DNA of 44,451 nt, taken from the NCBI GenBank assembly GCA_002747395.1, contig PDPE01000006.1, positions 1-44,451 on the forward strand, written 5' to 3'. The notes beneath the pieces are model-generated. The model had not been told where the DNA came from. It saw only the letters and a list, made by a program, of their open reading frames with translations, and searched no databases. The stretch comes from Pseudomonadota bacterium (lineage in GTDB: Bacteria; Pseudomonadota; Gammaproteobacteria; Pseudomonadales; Oleiphilaceae). Below are positions 16,962-26,067 of this stretch, piece after piece. Positions within the stretch are counted from its first letter, which is position 1. Each line of letters begins with the position of its first letter. The position numbers and the translations under genes are program-made.

Positions 16962-17594
16962 ATGAAATACGAAATAGTACCGGTTACGTCTTTTATGCAG
17001 AATTGTTCAGTTATCTGGTGTGAGGACACGCTGAAAGCCGCTGTTGTCGATCCGGGAGGTGATCTGGACAAAATTCATCGCGTTATTCGGCATCATGGTC
17101 TTGGAGTGGACAAAATTCTGTTGACCCACGGTCATATTGATCATGCTGGTGGTACTGCCGAGCTGGCTGGTGAATTAAATGTGCCGATTGTTGGCCCGCA
17201 TAAGGAAGATCAATTTCTGATTGACGGATTACCACAGCAAAGCCGGATGTTCGGGTTTCCCGATGTCGGACTGTTTTCTCCCGACCGTTGGCTGGAGGAA
17301 GGGGAAACGGTGGATCTGGGTAGTATTACACTGACTGTACTGCATTGCCCTGGACACACGCCGGGCCACATTGTATTTTTCGAACCCGTCAGTCAACTGG
17401 CGATCGTGGGTGATGTACTGTTTCAGGGTTCGATTGGCAGAACGGATTTTCCAAGGGGCGACTATGCGACACTTATCGCCTCGATCAAAAACAAACTGCT
17501 TCCCCTGGGTGACAGGGTGGCTTTTATCCCGGGGCATGGCCCCATGTCAACGATTGGCCAGGAAAGAAAAACCAATCCGTTTATAGCCGGCTAG
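16962..17594 (+). CDS. Metallo-beta-lactamase fold hydrolase (YcbL/glyoxalase II-like)
   Basis: A 210-residue cytosolic metallohydrolase. The metal-binding motif [10 protein letters not shown] (HxHxDH) is clear, followed by [28 protein letters not shown] and the last histidine in [13 protein letters not shown]. The size and the GRTDFP segment match the YcbL group, which has been described as a type II glyoxalase hydrolysing S-lactoylglutathione. It lacks the C-terminal glutathione-binding domain of classical GloB. It lies upstream of gltX with a 46-bp gap. Substrate remains uncertain within the family. Confidence 0.85.
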   Translation: MKYEIVPVTSFMQNCSVIWCEDTLKAAVVDPGGDLDKIHRVIRHHGLGVDKILLTHGHIDHAGGTAELAGELNVPIVGPHKEDQFLIDGLPQQSRMFGFPDVGLFSPDRWLEEGETVDLGSITLTVLHCPGHTPGHIVFFEPVSQLAIVGDVLFQGSIGRTDFPRGDYATLIASIKNKLLPLGDRVAFIPGHGPMSTIGQERKTNPFIAG

Positions 17595-17640
17595 TTGATA
17601 GATATTCCATATATTGCCTTATTTTCAGGATATTCCCTTT

Positions 17641-19125
17641 ATGACCGTAAGAACGCGTATCGCACCATCACCAACCGGTGACCCTCATGTTGGTACTGCC
17701 TATATTGCTCTTTTTAATCAGTGTTTTGCGAGGCAGCATAACGGACAGTTTATTCTAAGGATTGAAGACACCGATCAAACAAGAAGTACCGCTGAATCTG
17801 AAAAAGACATTCTGGATGCTCTGCACTGGCTGGGCCTGGAGTGGGATGAGGGTCCCGACGTGGGTGGCCCTTATGGCCCCTACCGGCAGAGTGAGCGCAA
17901 GGACAGGTATCGCGGCTACGCAGAGCAGCTGGTCAGAGAGGGCAAGGCCTTTTATTGTTTCAGAACGCCTGAACAACTCAATGAAATCCGTGAGCAGCGC
18001 AAGGCTGAGGGACTCAATCCCGGCATCAAGGGGGATCTGGAACTGTCAGATGCCGAAGTAAAAGCGAAGCTGGATTCAGGACATCCCTATGTGATACGTA
18101 TGAAAGTACCTGATGACGGGGTTTGCGTGATCAACGACATGCTTAGGGGCACTATTGAAATCGAATGGTCGCAGGTGGATTGTCAGATATTGCTCAAGTC
18201 GGACGGTATGCCCACATATCATCTGGCCAATGTGGTTGATGATCACCTGATGCAGATCACCCATGTTATCCGTGGTGAAGAATGGATCAGTTCAGCTCCC
18301 AAGCATTATTTGCTGTATCAGTATTTTGGCTGGGAAATGCCGACCCTGTGCCATATGCCCCTGTTGCGAAACCCTGACAAAAGCAAACTGAGCAAGCGAA
18401 AAAACCCGACCAGTATTACATTCTACGAACGAATGGGCTTTATGCCCGAAGCTGTGATCAACTACCTGGGCAGAATGGGTTGGTCCATGCCGGATGAGAG
18501 TGAAAAATTCACCCTTTCTCAAATGATCGACAATTTTGATATTGGCAGGGTGTCATTAGGTGGGCCGATTTTTGATCTTGAGAAACTCAGGTGGCTGAAC
18601 GGACTATGGATAAGGGAAAATCTGGATGCTTCGCAGTTTGTTGAGCGTGTCAGGGGCTGGTTGCTGGGCAACTCCAGACTGAACGATCTGGTGCCGCATA
18701 TTCAGGGCAGGGTAGAGACGTTCACGGACATCGCGCCAATCGCCAGCTTTATGCTATCCGGCATGCTCCCTGTTACGGTTGAGGACTTCAATCACAAAAA
18801 ACTGGAACAGGCTGAAGTGAAGCGGATCCTGCAGTTTGCACTGTGGCGCCTTGAAGCTCAAAGAGACTGGACAAAAGAGAATATCTTTGCCGACATCAAA
18901 ATGTTGTCGCAAAAAATGGAACACAAAATGGGTGACTTTATGTTCCCGATTTTTGTGGCGGTCGCCGGAACACCTGATTCCTGGTCGGTGATGGACTCAA
19001 TGGCAGTTATCGGGCCCGATATGACACGGGCAAGGCTTCGTCATGCGGTCGAAGTCCTCGGTGGTACATCGAAAAAAGAAACCAAACGACTGGAAAAAGA
19101 ATATCAGGCCTTGGTGACGCTTTAG
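17641..19125 (+). CDS. gltX: Glutamate--tRNA ligase
   Basis: GltX charges tRNA-Glu with glutamate using ATP. The 494-residue protein is of usual length. The class I signature is [13 protein letters not shown] near residue 10, and the KMSKS-type loop is SKLSKRKN with preceding [19 protein letters not shown] binds glutamate and ATP. VNYLG-type segment [15 protein letters not shown] and a C-terminal anticodon-binding helical domain follow. The frame is open 9 codons further upstream, but the ATG at 17641 gives the standard [13 protein letters not shown] start. A tRNA-Glu gene lies 170 bases downstream, beside tRNA-Ala, which may be coincidental. Confidence 0.96.
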   Translation: MTVRTRIAPSPTGDPHVGTAYIALFNQCFARQHNGQFILRIEDTDQTRSTAESEKDILDALHWLGLEWDEGPDVGGPYGPYRQSERKDRYRGYAEQLVREGKAFYCFRTPEQLNEIREQRKAEGLNPGIKGDLELSDAEVKAKLDSGHPYVIRMKVPDDGVCVINDMLRGTIEIEWSQVDCQILLKSDGMPTYHLANVVDDHLMQITHVIRGEEWISSAPKHYLLYQYFGWEMPTLCHMPLLRNPDKSKLSKRKNPTSITFYERMGFMPEAVINYLGRMGWSMPDESEKFTLSQMIDNFDIGRVSLGGPIFDLEKLRWLNGLWIRENLDASQFVERVRGWLLGNSRLNDLVPHIQGRVETFTDIAPIASFMLSGMLPVTVEDFNHKKLEQAEVKRILQFALWRLEAQRDWTKENIFADIKMLSQKMEHKMGDFMFPIFVAVAGTPDSWSVMDSMAVIGPDMTRARLRHAVEVLGGTSKKETKRLEKEYQALVTL

Positions 19126-19209
19126 CCATAATATTTAACTGGCGATAATATTCAAAAAAACACTTGACGGATGACAACCAAATCAATAACATACGCATCC
19201 GTTACCTAA

Positions 19210-19285
19210 GGGGCCATAGCTCAGCTGGGAGAGCGCAACGCTGGCAGCGTTGAGGTCGACGGTTCGATCCCGTCTGGCTCCACCA
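19210..19285 (+). tRNA. tRNA-Ala (anticodon GGC)
   Basis: 76 bases with encoded CCA. The acceptor stem GGGGCCA pairs with TGGCTCC, the D-arm reads AGCTCAGCTGGGAGAGC, the anticodon stem-loop CAACGCTGGCAGCGTTG places GGC in the anticodon, and the T-arm contains GGTTCGATCC. Confidence 0.96.
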
Positions 19286-19295
19286 ATCTCTTTAC

Positions 19296-19371
19296 GTCCC
19301 ATTCGTCTAGAGGCCTAGGACACCGCCCTTTCACGGCGGTAACAGGGGTTCGACTCCCCTATGGGACGCCA
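19296..19371 (+). tRNA. tRNA-Glu (anticodon TTC)
   Basis: 76 bases with encoded CCA, 10 bases after tRNA-Ala and probably co-transcribed. The acceptor GTCCCAT pairs with ATGGGAC. The anticodon stem-loop ACCGCCCTTTCACGGCGGT carries TTC, and the T-arm contains GGTTCGACTCC. Confidence 0.96.
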
Positions 19372-19503
19372 CTTTTTCTTCGTTGGCAACGCATTATTTC
19401 GTTTCAATATTTCCTTTCGATAGCACCTTCGTCCTGTGTGCCGTTTTTTTTAGTTTACGTGCCTTGCGCCGCCCGGGCTGGTCCAGGTCTTCTGCTTACC
19501 TCA

Positions 19504-20379
19504 CTACCGTTCAGCAATGGCACCTTTCCCGACCCCTTCAAATGCCTTGACCTGAATGTCGCAATGGGGCAGGTGGTTTTTTACTTCATTGGCAATGTGG
19601 GTGGCGATCCACTCTACGGTGGAATCTGTGTCAATCAGATAAATGCAGCGCTGTGGCAGGCTGATCTCGAAGTAACCCTGGTCTGATGTGTAAGAAAAGG
19701 TCAGGTTGTTGTTTGTCTTGCTGTCATTATCAGGTCTGCTGTTTGCGGTGGGTTCCTGGTGAATGTCTTCCCGGGTGCCGATATAACTATCTTGCAATCT
19801 GTTTGCCCACTCTTTTTCCAGTTGCTCATCTCTTTGGTTGTTAACATATATTTCAATTTTCGAACGATGGCCATGAGCGATTCTCTGGCAGTTTCCCCTG
19901 TGTTTTTTAAGGCCGTGGCTGTAATGGTAGTAAGCACCTGAAATCGGCTCGGTTCTCAACGCTACGCTGACGCCGTCGACATTTGTGGGGAGAATGTTTT
20001 CAAATTGCTCAACCAGATAGCCGGAGACCGCTTCCGGCGTTACCTGTTCGCAGTCGATTGGCAAAACAGCATCAGCATGAGAGCGGTGAATCCATTTCTC
20101 ACCCTGCTGATTGTGATAGCCGATATCAACCCTGTTGTTGCTCCTCTCAATTACCAGGCCTGGCATTCCGGATGCGACAATCAGTTTGTGATCGGCAAGT
20201 TCGTCGATCTGATTTTTTAGCGACTTTTTGACATTACCGAAATCAAAAACCATTCCCTGGTCGTCAAGTTCACCTTCAAGTTCAATATCAACAATCCAGC
20301 TTTCGCCAACGACACCTCTTTTGCTGTCGAGGAATGAAAAATCAATGACGGTCAAGTTGTCTACAAATAGTCGATTCAT
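19504..20379 (-). CDS. 6-pyruvoyl/6-carboxy-tetrahydropterin synthase-like protein, two half-domains
   Basis: A 291-residue protein of the PTPS/QueD family, about twice the usual 120-140 residues. The N-terminal half has the DF--LK and DHKL segments (GMVFDFGNVKKSLKNQIDEL, ADHKLIV) but lacks the zinc histidines. The C-terminal half has the zinc-binding region (HYSHGLKKHRGNC, RIAHGHRSKIEIYVN), then STVEWIATHIANEVK and a final QVKAFEGVGKGAI. A spacer of about 40 polar residues separates them. The halves are complementary, so one catalytic unit may be assembled from both. QueD-like enzymes act on dihydroneopterin triphosphate in queuosine synthesis. No queuosine genes are adjacent, and the reaction here is unproven. 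Confidence 0.68.
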   Translation of the reverse strand: MNRLFVDNLTVIDFSFLDSKRGVVGESWIVDIELEGELDDQGMVFDFGNVKKSLKNQIDELADHKLIVASGMPGLVIERSNNRVDIGYHNQQGEKWIHRSHADAVLPIDCEQVTPEAVSGYLVEQFENILPTNVDGVSVALRTEPISGAYYHYSHGLKKHRGNCQRIAHGHRSKIEIYVNNQRDEQLEKEWANRLQDSYIGTREDIHQEPTANSRPDNDSKTNNNLTFSYTSDQGYFEISLPQRCIYLIDTDSTVEWIATHIANEVKNHLPHCDIQVKAFEGVGKGAIAER

Positions 20380-20545
20380 AAGCCGAAGTCGTTTTACGTT
20401 TGTGTGGGGAATGGAATGGTCGCACCCGGCAGGGTTGACGTTGAAAAACCGGCGAATTTTACCAGAAAAACGCCGGGTTGGTCACGGTAGACAAAAGCAG
20501 GAGCCTATAGAGAAAAGGCTGGAAACGGAGATAATCCGAGCCTGA

Positions 20546-20615
20546 CTACTTGTTGTTAATGATCATGTTGTTGTTAATGACCATGTTGTTGTCAATGATC
20601 ACGGTTGTCGCTGAT
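20546..20615. repeat. 18-bp tandem repeat spanning the stop codon of the adjacent oxidoreductase gene
   Basis: Three 18-bp units lie at 20546-20563, 20564-20581 (CATGTTGTTGTTAATGAC) and 20582-20599 (CATGTTGTTGTCAATGAT), and a 16-bp relative follows at 20600-20615 inside the coding end. On the minus strand the gene's TGA (20592-20594) falls inside one unit. Read in another frame the units give a regular six-residue repeat (I-I-D/N-N-N-M). Confidence 0.85.
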
Positions 20616-21836
20616 CACGCTGAAGCCGACGCCGGCATGTGTTTCAAGTCGCTCGATCAGTTTCTGCCCGAAAACGCTGGACGGTGTCCAGAAACCTCCT
20701 GATTTTTCTGCTTTGGGGATGTCTTTGGCCAGGCAGATGGCAGCCTGGCCCAGCATTTTGGATGTTGAACCGTAACCCGGGTCTCGATCTCCCGTTACCT
20801 TTGTACGAATCTCTTCACCCGAAGCGGTTTTACCGACAAAACGCAGGTCGTAATAGCCTGCTTCCTGCTCTTTGGCAGTCGGGCCTTCACCGGGCTTGGG
20901 GAGCACGTATTTTTCAAGGAGCCAACGGCTCGGTTTGACTACTGTGGCAGCAACAAAGGCACCCAGAAAAGCGGAGATGGACATGGCAGTCATGCGCCCC
21001 TTAACCCCTCTGCCTGTCAACATGGCTTCGTCATAGGTGAAGTCTTCGCCGTATTCACTTTCTAGCAGTGCATTGGAGCGAAAAACCACCTTGGTGTTAA
21101 TTGCTGCCATCACGAAAGGAGCTGTCCAGGCATTAAAGTCTTTATCCAACACAGCAGATTTTTGATTAAACTGGCGTGTTTTATAGGGATGCCCTTCGGG
21201 GCAAATAGAGTAAGGGTTTCCCAGTATTTTTCTGACAGACGGATCATTCATGGCGTCTTTTACTGCATTGACAATACTGGCTACCGTACCACCGGAAAAG
21301 CTGCCTTTGGCCGCCTTGACGCGCATTGTCACCCTGTTGCAGGTGGTTGAAAATTTCTCTTTCGCGTTCTGTTGCAGGTAGAAAACCCCGAGATCAGAAG
21401 GGATAGAATCAAAACCGCAGCAATTGACGATGCGGGCACCCGAGGCTTTGGCGGTCGCTTCATGTTGGCTGATCATTTTTTTGATCCATTGAGCTTCCCC
21501 CGTCAGGTCACAGTAATCGGTGCCGGTTTCTGCGCATACCCTGACCAATTCACTGCCGTACAGGGCGTAGGGGCCAACCGTTGACACAACCACTCTGGTT
21601 TGCTCACACATGGATCGAAGCGCCTTTTCATCGGAAGCGTCCGCCACTATTATCGGAAGGTTGGCGGCGTTAAGTCCCAATGCCTTTTTAACATCATTGA
21701 GTCTGGTTTCCGAACGACCGGCAATGGCCCAGGTCAGATCCGGGTTTTCATTGGCCTGTTTCTGAAGGTGGTCGGCAAGGATTTGTCCGACAAAGCTGGT
21801 AGCGCCAAAAACAATTATGTCATAGGTCGAAGCCAT
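20592..21836 (-). CDS. Saccharopine dehydrogenase-like / trans-acting enoyl reductase family oxidoreductase
   Basis: A 414-residue protein with an N-terminal Rossmann fold (YDIIVFGATSFVGQILADHL, then WAIAGRSETRL) that should bind NAD(P). Continuing family segments are VVVSTVGPYALYGSELVRVC, GTDYCDLTGEAQWIKKMI, IVNCCGFDSIPSDLGVFYL and GSFSGGTVASI. This pattern marks the group related to saccharopine dehydrogenase and the mycobacterial trans-acting enoyl reductase. The bacterial substrate is not established. I chose the start at 21836 because AAGGAAAAA precedes it and the Rossmann strand begins at once. The frame is open 19 codons further upstream. The C-terminus ends inside a tandem repeat and may have been shortened by a frameshift. 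Confidence 0.8.
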   Translation of the reverse strand: MASTYDIIVFGATSFVGQILADHLQKQANENPDLTWAIAGRSETRLNDVKKALGLNAANLPIIVADASDEKALRSMCEQTRVVVSTVGPYALYGSELVRVCAETGTDYCDLTGEAQWIKKMISQHEATAKASGARIVNCCGFDSIPSDLGVFYLQQNAKEKFSTTCNRVTMRVKAAKGSFSGGTVASIVNAVKDAMNDPSVRKILGNPYSICPEGHPYKTRQFNQKSAVLDKDFNAWTAPFVMAAINTKVVFRSNALLESEYGEDFTYDEAMLTGRGVKGRMTAMSISAFLGAFVAATVVKPSRWLLEKYVLPKPGEGPTAKEQEAGYYDLRFVGKTASGEEIRTKVTGDRDPGYGSTSKMLGQAAICLAKDIPKAEKSGGFWTPSSVFGQKLIERLETHAGVGFSVISDNRDH

Positions 21837-21978
21837 AAATTTTTCCTTAATCAAGTTTTGTGTCACTGTACTCGCTGGCGAGCCGGGCTTCAATAGCTAA
21901 AATAGCCACCAAACCCGTCTATAATGCATTTGGCTTCCGGGCCTGGACATTGTAAACAACACCTTCTGCAGGACCACC

Positions 21979-23265
21979 ATGACAATTGATCTCGAATTTG
22001 ACAAAACCCACATCTGGCATCCTTACACCTCGATGACTCATCCCTTGCCGAGCTTTCCGGTTACATCCGCAAATGGTTGCCGGATATTTCTGGAAGACGG
22101 GACCTCACTGGTTGACGGCATGGCATCATGGTGGTGTGCTGTTCATGGTTACAATGTTCCTGAACTCAATCGGGCATTAATTGACCAATCCGGCCGGATG
22201 AGCCATGTCATGTTTGGTGGCCTGACTCATCAACCGGCAACCGAGTTGTGTCAATTGCTGGTTTCCTTGACACCCAAAGAGCTAACCAAAGTGTTTCTTG
22301 CGGATTCCGGTTCTGTTTCAGTCGAAGTGGCCTTGAAAATGGCACTGCAATACTGGCAGGGAAAGGGGGTGGTCGGAAAAACCCGGTTTGCCGCGTTCCG
22401 GCACGCCTATCACGGTGATACCTTTGGTGCCATGTCCGTCTGTGACCCGGAAAATGGTATGCATTCCCTGTTCAAGGGTTTTCTGTCCGAGAATGTTTTC
22501 CTGCCAGCTCCCCCGAATGGTTTTGATGTGCCGGTTGATGGCGGGCTGATCAGTCAATGGAGGGCAGTCTTGCAGCAAAGGCACGCAGAAATCGCTGCCC
22601 TGATTGTTGAGCCTGTTGTTCAGGGGGCAGGGGGGATGCGTATTTACAACCCGGAATACCTTGATGTAATGAGAGACTTGTGTGACGAATTTGATCTGTT
22701 GCTTGTTTTCGATGAGATCGCCACCGGATTTGGTCGGACAGGGCAGTTCTTCGCAGTTGATCACTGCCATGCTGTGCCGGACATTCTTTGCCTGGGAAAA
22801 GCCCTTACCGGTGGATATATGACGCTTGCAGCCACCCTGACAAGCAGTAATGTGGCCGAAGCGGTTTGCGCCAGTGAAGCCGGAGTGTTCATGCATGGCC
22901 CCACGTTTATGGCAAACCCGCTGGCGTGCCATGTGGCATTGACGAGTATTCGTTTATTGATCAATTCTCCCTGGCAGCAACGGGTTCAATCCATAGAAGA
23001 ACAACTTGACAAACAGTTGGCTCGCCTGCAAGAGGCTTTATCAGTCGAAAGTGTGCGAGTAAAGGGGGCTATCGGTGTCGTGGAAATGAAACAGCCACTC
23101 AATGTGGCAGATATTCAGAAATTTCTGGTCAGTGAAGGGGTCTGGATCAGGCCATTTGGCAAGTTACTTTACATTATGCCGCCCTTTATTATCAGCGAGC
23201 ATGAATTGAACGTGCTGACCGGTGCGATGGAGAAGGTAGTGAACATGGCAGATGAAGCGAAATAG
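21979..23265 (+). CDS. bioA: Adenosylmethionine-8-amino-7-oxononanoate aminotransferase
   Basis: BioA transfers an amino group from S-adenosylmethionine to KAPA to form DAPA, the antepenultimate step of biotin synthesis. It is a PLP enzyme in the cytosol. The 428-residue protein begins with the family hallmark THIWHPYTSMTHPLPSFPV. It has GTSLVDGMASWWCAVHGYN, HVMFGGLTHQPA, FLADSGSVSVEVALKMA, AFRHAYHGDTFGAMSV, LLVFDEIATGFGRTGQFFA and the PLP lysine segment CLGKALTGGYM. The other bio genes are not here; bioA commonly lies alone, divergent from bioBFCD or elsewhere. A TATAAT box lies at 21920-21925. A TTGTAAAC half-site of BirA type lies at 21950-21957, but no second half is visible. Confidence 0.95.
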   Translation: MTIDLEFDKTHIWHPYTSMTHPLPSFPVTSANGCRIFLEDGTSLVDGMASWWCAVHGYNVPELNRALIDQSGRMSHVMFGGLTHQPATELCQLLVSLTPKELTKVFLADSGSVSVEVALKMALQYWQGKGVVGKTRFAAFRHAYHGDTFGAMSVCDPENGMHSLFKGFLSENVFLPAPPNGFDVPVDGGLISQWRAVLQQRHAEIAALIVEPVVQGAGGMRIYNPEYLDVMRDLCDEFDLLLVFDEIATGFGRTGQFFAVDHCHAVPDILCLGKALTGGYMTLAATLTSSNVAEAVCASEAGVFMHGPTFMANPLACHVALTSIRLLINSPWQQRVQSIEEQLDKQLARLQEALSVESVRVKGAIGVVEMKQPLNVADIQKFLVSEGVWIRPFGKLLYIMPPFIISEHELNVLTGAMEKVVNMADEAK

Positions 23266-23409
23266 CGGTGAATACAGATCAATGACGTGAACGGGGTTCA
23301 TAACAAGAGACAGCCGCCCCTGCTTATCTTCTGGCATCAAAAACACAAGCGGGGCGCAGCAGGATGATCAACCTGGGGGCTTAACCGATACAGTTAATCA
23401 TCAGTGCAC

Positions 23410-24342
23410 CTAACCATCCACATTGATTTTTTTGATCAGTGCCTGCAGCGTTTCTTCTGCCTTATCGTTGGCCACCTGACAAGTGCCTGCGGCATCATGG
23501 CCGCCCCCACCGTATTGCAGCATGAGTTCGCCGACATTGGTCTTTGAACTCTTGTCAAAAATGGACTTGCCGGTTGCGAATACCGTATTTTGCTTTTTCA
23601 ATCCCCATAACTGGTGTATTGATATATTGCATTCGGGGAAAAGCGCATAAATCATAAACCGGTTACCCGCATAAATCGTTTCTTCTTCTCTCAAGTCCAG
23701 AACAACCAGGTTGTTATGAACTGTTGAGCAGCGCTTTAATTGATCCTTGAACCTCTCCTGGTGCTCCTGATACAGATCGATGCGCTCCTTGACATCCGGT
23801 AACGCCAGCAATTCATCAATTGTGTGATCCTTGCAATAGTCGATCAAATCCATCATCAGGTTATAGTTTGAAATTCTGAAATTTCTGAAGCGCCCCAGGC
23901 CCGTTCTGGCATCCATCAGGAAATTGAGCAATACCCAGCCTTTGGCATCGAGCACTTCATCAAGGGTAAACCGGGCCGAGTCTCCCTTGTCTACCGCCTC
24001 CATCATGCCATCCCAGGCCTCGGGAAATGCGTCGTGCCCGCCATAGTGTTTCCAGACAACTCGTGCTGCAGAGGGAGCATCAGGGTCGATAATATGATTG
24101 GGACGATTACCCGTATTACGGATGGTTTCAGAGTGGTGATGGTCGAACGACAAATGGGCGGAAGCAACATAAGGCAGGTTGGTGGTGATATCGTTGTCTG
24201 TGATATCAATAATGCCATCCTGCATATCTTTGGGGTGAACAAAAGTAATGTTATCGATGATGTTGATGTGCTTTAGCAGTACCGCGCATACCAGACCATC
24301 AAAATCACTTCTTGTAACCAGACGATACATTTTTTCAGACAT
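23410..24342 (-). CDS. DHH-family phosphoesterase (exopolyphosphatase-like)
   Basis: A 310-residue protein of the DHH/DHHA1 superfamily, which hydrolyses phosphodiester or phosphoanhydride bonds using Mn or Mg. Metal-binding motifs are RSDFDGLVCAVLLK, SFDHHHSET (the DHH motif) and a later D in AVDKGDSARF. The C-terminal DHHA1 glycine-rich segment GGGGHDAAGTCQV is clear. Relatives are annotated as exopolyphosphatase-like or oligoribonuclease (NrnA)-like, so the substrate could be polyphosphate, oligonucleotides or a cyclic dinucleotide product. The start at 24342 (MSEKMYRLVTRSDFDG) fits family members; the frame is open nine codons upstream. It is a single gene, convergent with bioA. Confidence 0.82.
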   Translation of the reverse strand: MSEKMYRLVTRSDFDGLVCAVLLKHINIIDNITFVHPKDMQDGIIDITDNDITTNLPYVASAHLSFDHHHSETIRNTGNRPNHIIDPDAPSAARVVWKHYGGHDAFPEAWDGMMEAVDKGDSARFTLDEVLDAKGWVLLNFLMDARTGLGRFRNFRISNYNLMMDLIDYCKDHTIDELLALPDVKERIDLYQEHQERFKDQLKRCSTVHNNLVVLDLREEETIYAGNRFMIYALFPECNISIHQLWGLKKQNTVFATGKSIFDKSSKTNVGELMLQYGGGGHDAAGTCQVANDKAEETLQALIKKINVDG

Positions 24343-24430
24343 CCAGCCCGTCCTTAACTCTCTAATCAACAGATATTTTTTCGCTTGTTCACAAGAGTAT
24401 AGACAATGGTTTGAAAAAACGACTACATTT

Positions 24431-24490
24431 GATCGTGATTAGTACCCCTTGATCGTGATTAGTACCCCTTGATTGTGACCAGTACCCCTT
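24431..24490. repeat. 20-bp tandem repeat, three copies
   Basis: The unit GATCGTGATTAGTACCCCTT is present twice identically (24431-24450, 24451-24470). A third copy with three changes follows (24471-24490, GATTGTGACCAGTACCCCTT). It lies about 90 bases upstream of the DHH gene in a 294-bp gap that otherwise shows no gene, so it may sit near that gene's promoter. Confidence 0.92.
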
Positions 24491-24636
24491 CTCAAACCGA
24501 TATCCCGGCAATCAGAGCCTGCGCTGATCAAATCCGATATGACCACCATGTTGACTACACTCCTGTCGCACAGAGGGCAGACGATCGCCGGGTAAAGCCT
24601 GGTATCACCCGTAAAGGCATTGTGTTTGCGAGATCG

Positions 24637-26067
24637 CTATTCGCAGCTGCCCAGTTTCTGGTACGCCTTTTTCAGGTCTGACAGAGGAAGCGTTACGGCT
24701 TGATGGCCTTTAAATTCACTTCCACCGAGATAAATGTGCATTTCATTGCTTGCCAAAATCCATTGGCCGATATCGCCTTTCAGTCTTGCGCCATTGCTAT
24801 AGCGGTTGGCAGAAAATTCAATGAGTTTGCCTTCGTCGAAACGGATGCCGACATCTTTTTTTCTGATATCAATATGGGTGGTCGAATTAACAATCAGCTC
24901 GTTATCTACAACATCGACCCAAAACTGCGTGGCATAGTCATTCTGGAATACTTCAATGGTGGGAGATGTGATTCTGCACCTTTCAGGATTTTGAGTGTCC
25001 CAATTGGACTCCATCTGCCACATGCCGGTACCCGAAGCCAGGGTGTCCGTCGGTTTTTCAGTGCGAATGGGATTCAGGGCCTGTTTGTTGTTTGTTAACA
25101 CATCCGTTGCCGGAATGCCGGCTGCAGCGGGTTGTTCCAGGTTAAGCCGGTTGATTTTTGCGATTGTCTGATCCCGGTTGGAGTTGACAGGTTGCTTTTG
25201 TTTCGTGGTTGCAACCGGAGCGGATTGTGCTGTTTTCTTTTTACCGGCAGCAAGAGAGGGGGGACTGCTGGCGTCGTGTTCCGGTTCTTGCTCTGATTCC
25301 TGTTTTATTTTCTGTACTACTGCTGCCTGAACGGTTGACAGGTTTTCTTTAACCCGAGGTCTATCCGGGCTTGATACTTCCTTCTGCGCTACAGGGACTG
25401 GAGCTGGTTCCGAAACCTGTTTTTTTGCTTGCTCGGGCTGTGTTTTTACAGGGTTGGTTTTCAGTTTCGCCACTGTTTTTTGGGCCGCTGTTTTTTTCAC
25501 TGCTGCCTTTTTCTCTGCGACCATCTTTGCAGGCATTTGTTCCTTTGAATCGGCTTGTTCCTTTGAATCCGATTGTCCCTTTGTATTTTTTTGCCCCTTT
25601 GTATTCTTTTGCCCCTTTGTATTCGTTTGTTCCTTAGTGGCCATTTGCTCGCTTGTAACCGGCTGCGGCTTTGCCGCCTCCGGTTTGTTGATGGTCTCCT
25701 GTTTCTTTGCGGGCTTTTGCAGTTTGGTGACCTGCTGTTCTTCGGGGGTGTCAACAGTTTTCCCAGCTGCGACAGTGGGGGCTGATTTTACCGTTTCAGT
25801 TTGTTCACTGGTCGCAGAAGCGGGCGGTGTGGCAGGAAGGGTGACAAACACTCGGGTTGCAGCTTGTATCTCCGGGTCAGAGTTCGCATCAGGGTTGGCT
25901 TGAACAATGTCTTTGTTCGCCGAAGTCTCTGTCGGGTTTTGCGGTGCCTTTTCCTGGTCAGGCTGAAAAAAACCGGCTGACTGTTGCCTGATAGAAGCGC
26001 AACCCGATACCAAAGTAATGATCGAGGCCGCTAACATGAATGTGCGGAAGGAACTCTTGTTTCTCAT
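24637..26067 (-). CDS. Repeat-rich lipoprotein, unknown function
   Basis: A 476-residue protein with a lipoprotein signal peptide (MRNKSSFRTFMLAASIITLV, then SGC with the lipid-bearing C23). It would be membrane-anchored and exposed to the periplasm or surface. Residues about 30-330 are low-complexity, rich in K, Q, P, T, A and E, and include a run of six-residue repeats (KGQKNT, KEQTNT, KEQADS types) made by an 18-bp DNA repeat. The last about 130 residues look folded (ERCRITSPTIEVFQNDYATQ, FWVDVVDNELIVNSTTHIDI, KGDIGQWILASNEMHIYL, with two cysteines). I do not recognise this domain. The Pro/Ala/Lys linker suggests it spans peptidoglycan. It is a single gene. Confidence 0.75.
   Translation of the reverse strand: MRNKSSFRTFMLAASIITLVSGCASIRQQSAGFFQPDQEKAPQNPTETSANKDIVQANPDANSDPEIQAATRVFVTLPATPPASATSEQTETVKSAPTVAAGKTVDTPEEQQVTKLQKPAKKQETINKPEAAKPQPVTSEQMATKEQTNTKGQKNTKGQKNTKGQSDSKEQADSKEQMPAKMVAEKKAAVKKTAAQKTVAKLKTNPVKTQPEQAKKQVSEPAPVPVAQKEVSSPDRPRVKENLSTVQAAVVQKIKQESEQEPEHDASSPPSLAAGKKKTAQSAPVATTKQKQPVNSNRDQTIAKINRLNLEQPAAAGIPATDVLTNNKQALNPIRTEKPTDTLASGTGMWQMESNWDTQNPERCRITSPTIEVFQNDYATQFWVDVVDNELIVNSTTHIDIRKKDVGIRFDEGKLIEFSANRYSNGARLKGDIGQWILASNEMHIYLGGSEFKGHQAVTLPLSDLKKAYQKLGSCE
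25541..25648. repeat. 18-bp in-frame repeat in the lipoprotein linker, six units
   Basis: Units such as TCCTTTGAATCCGATTGT and CCCTTTGTATTCTTTTGC follow each other at 18-bp spacing from 25541 to 25648, with the last unit diverged. On the coding strand they give KEQADS, KGQSDS, KGQKNT, KGQKNT, KEQTNT and SEQMAT-like hexapeptides. Confidence 0.9.

Noticed and set aside
21950..21957. BirA operator before bioA
   Set aside because: Only one half (TTGTAAAC) is present; no matching GTTTACAA was found at the expected distance, so it is mentioned only as a half-site.
24431..24490. Possible CRISPR array
   Set aside because: The three 20-bp units are directly adjacent without spacers, and no cas genes are present anywhere in the window.
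25573..25785. Hydrophobic plus-strand frame opposite the lipoprotein repeats
   Set aside because: It is the reverse reading of the repeat DNA. The minus-strand gene has a lipobox and a clean start, so the plus-strand frame is a by-product.
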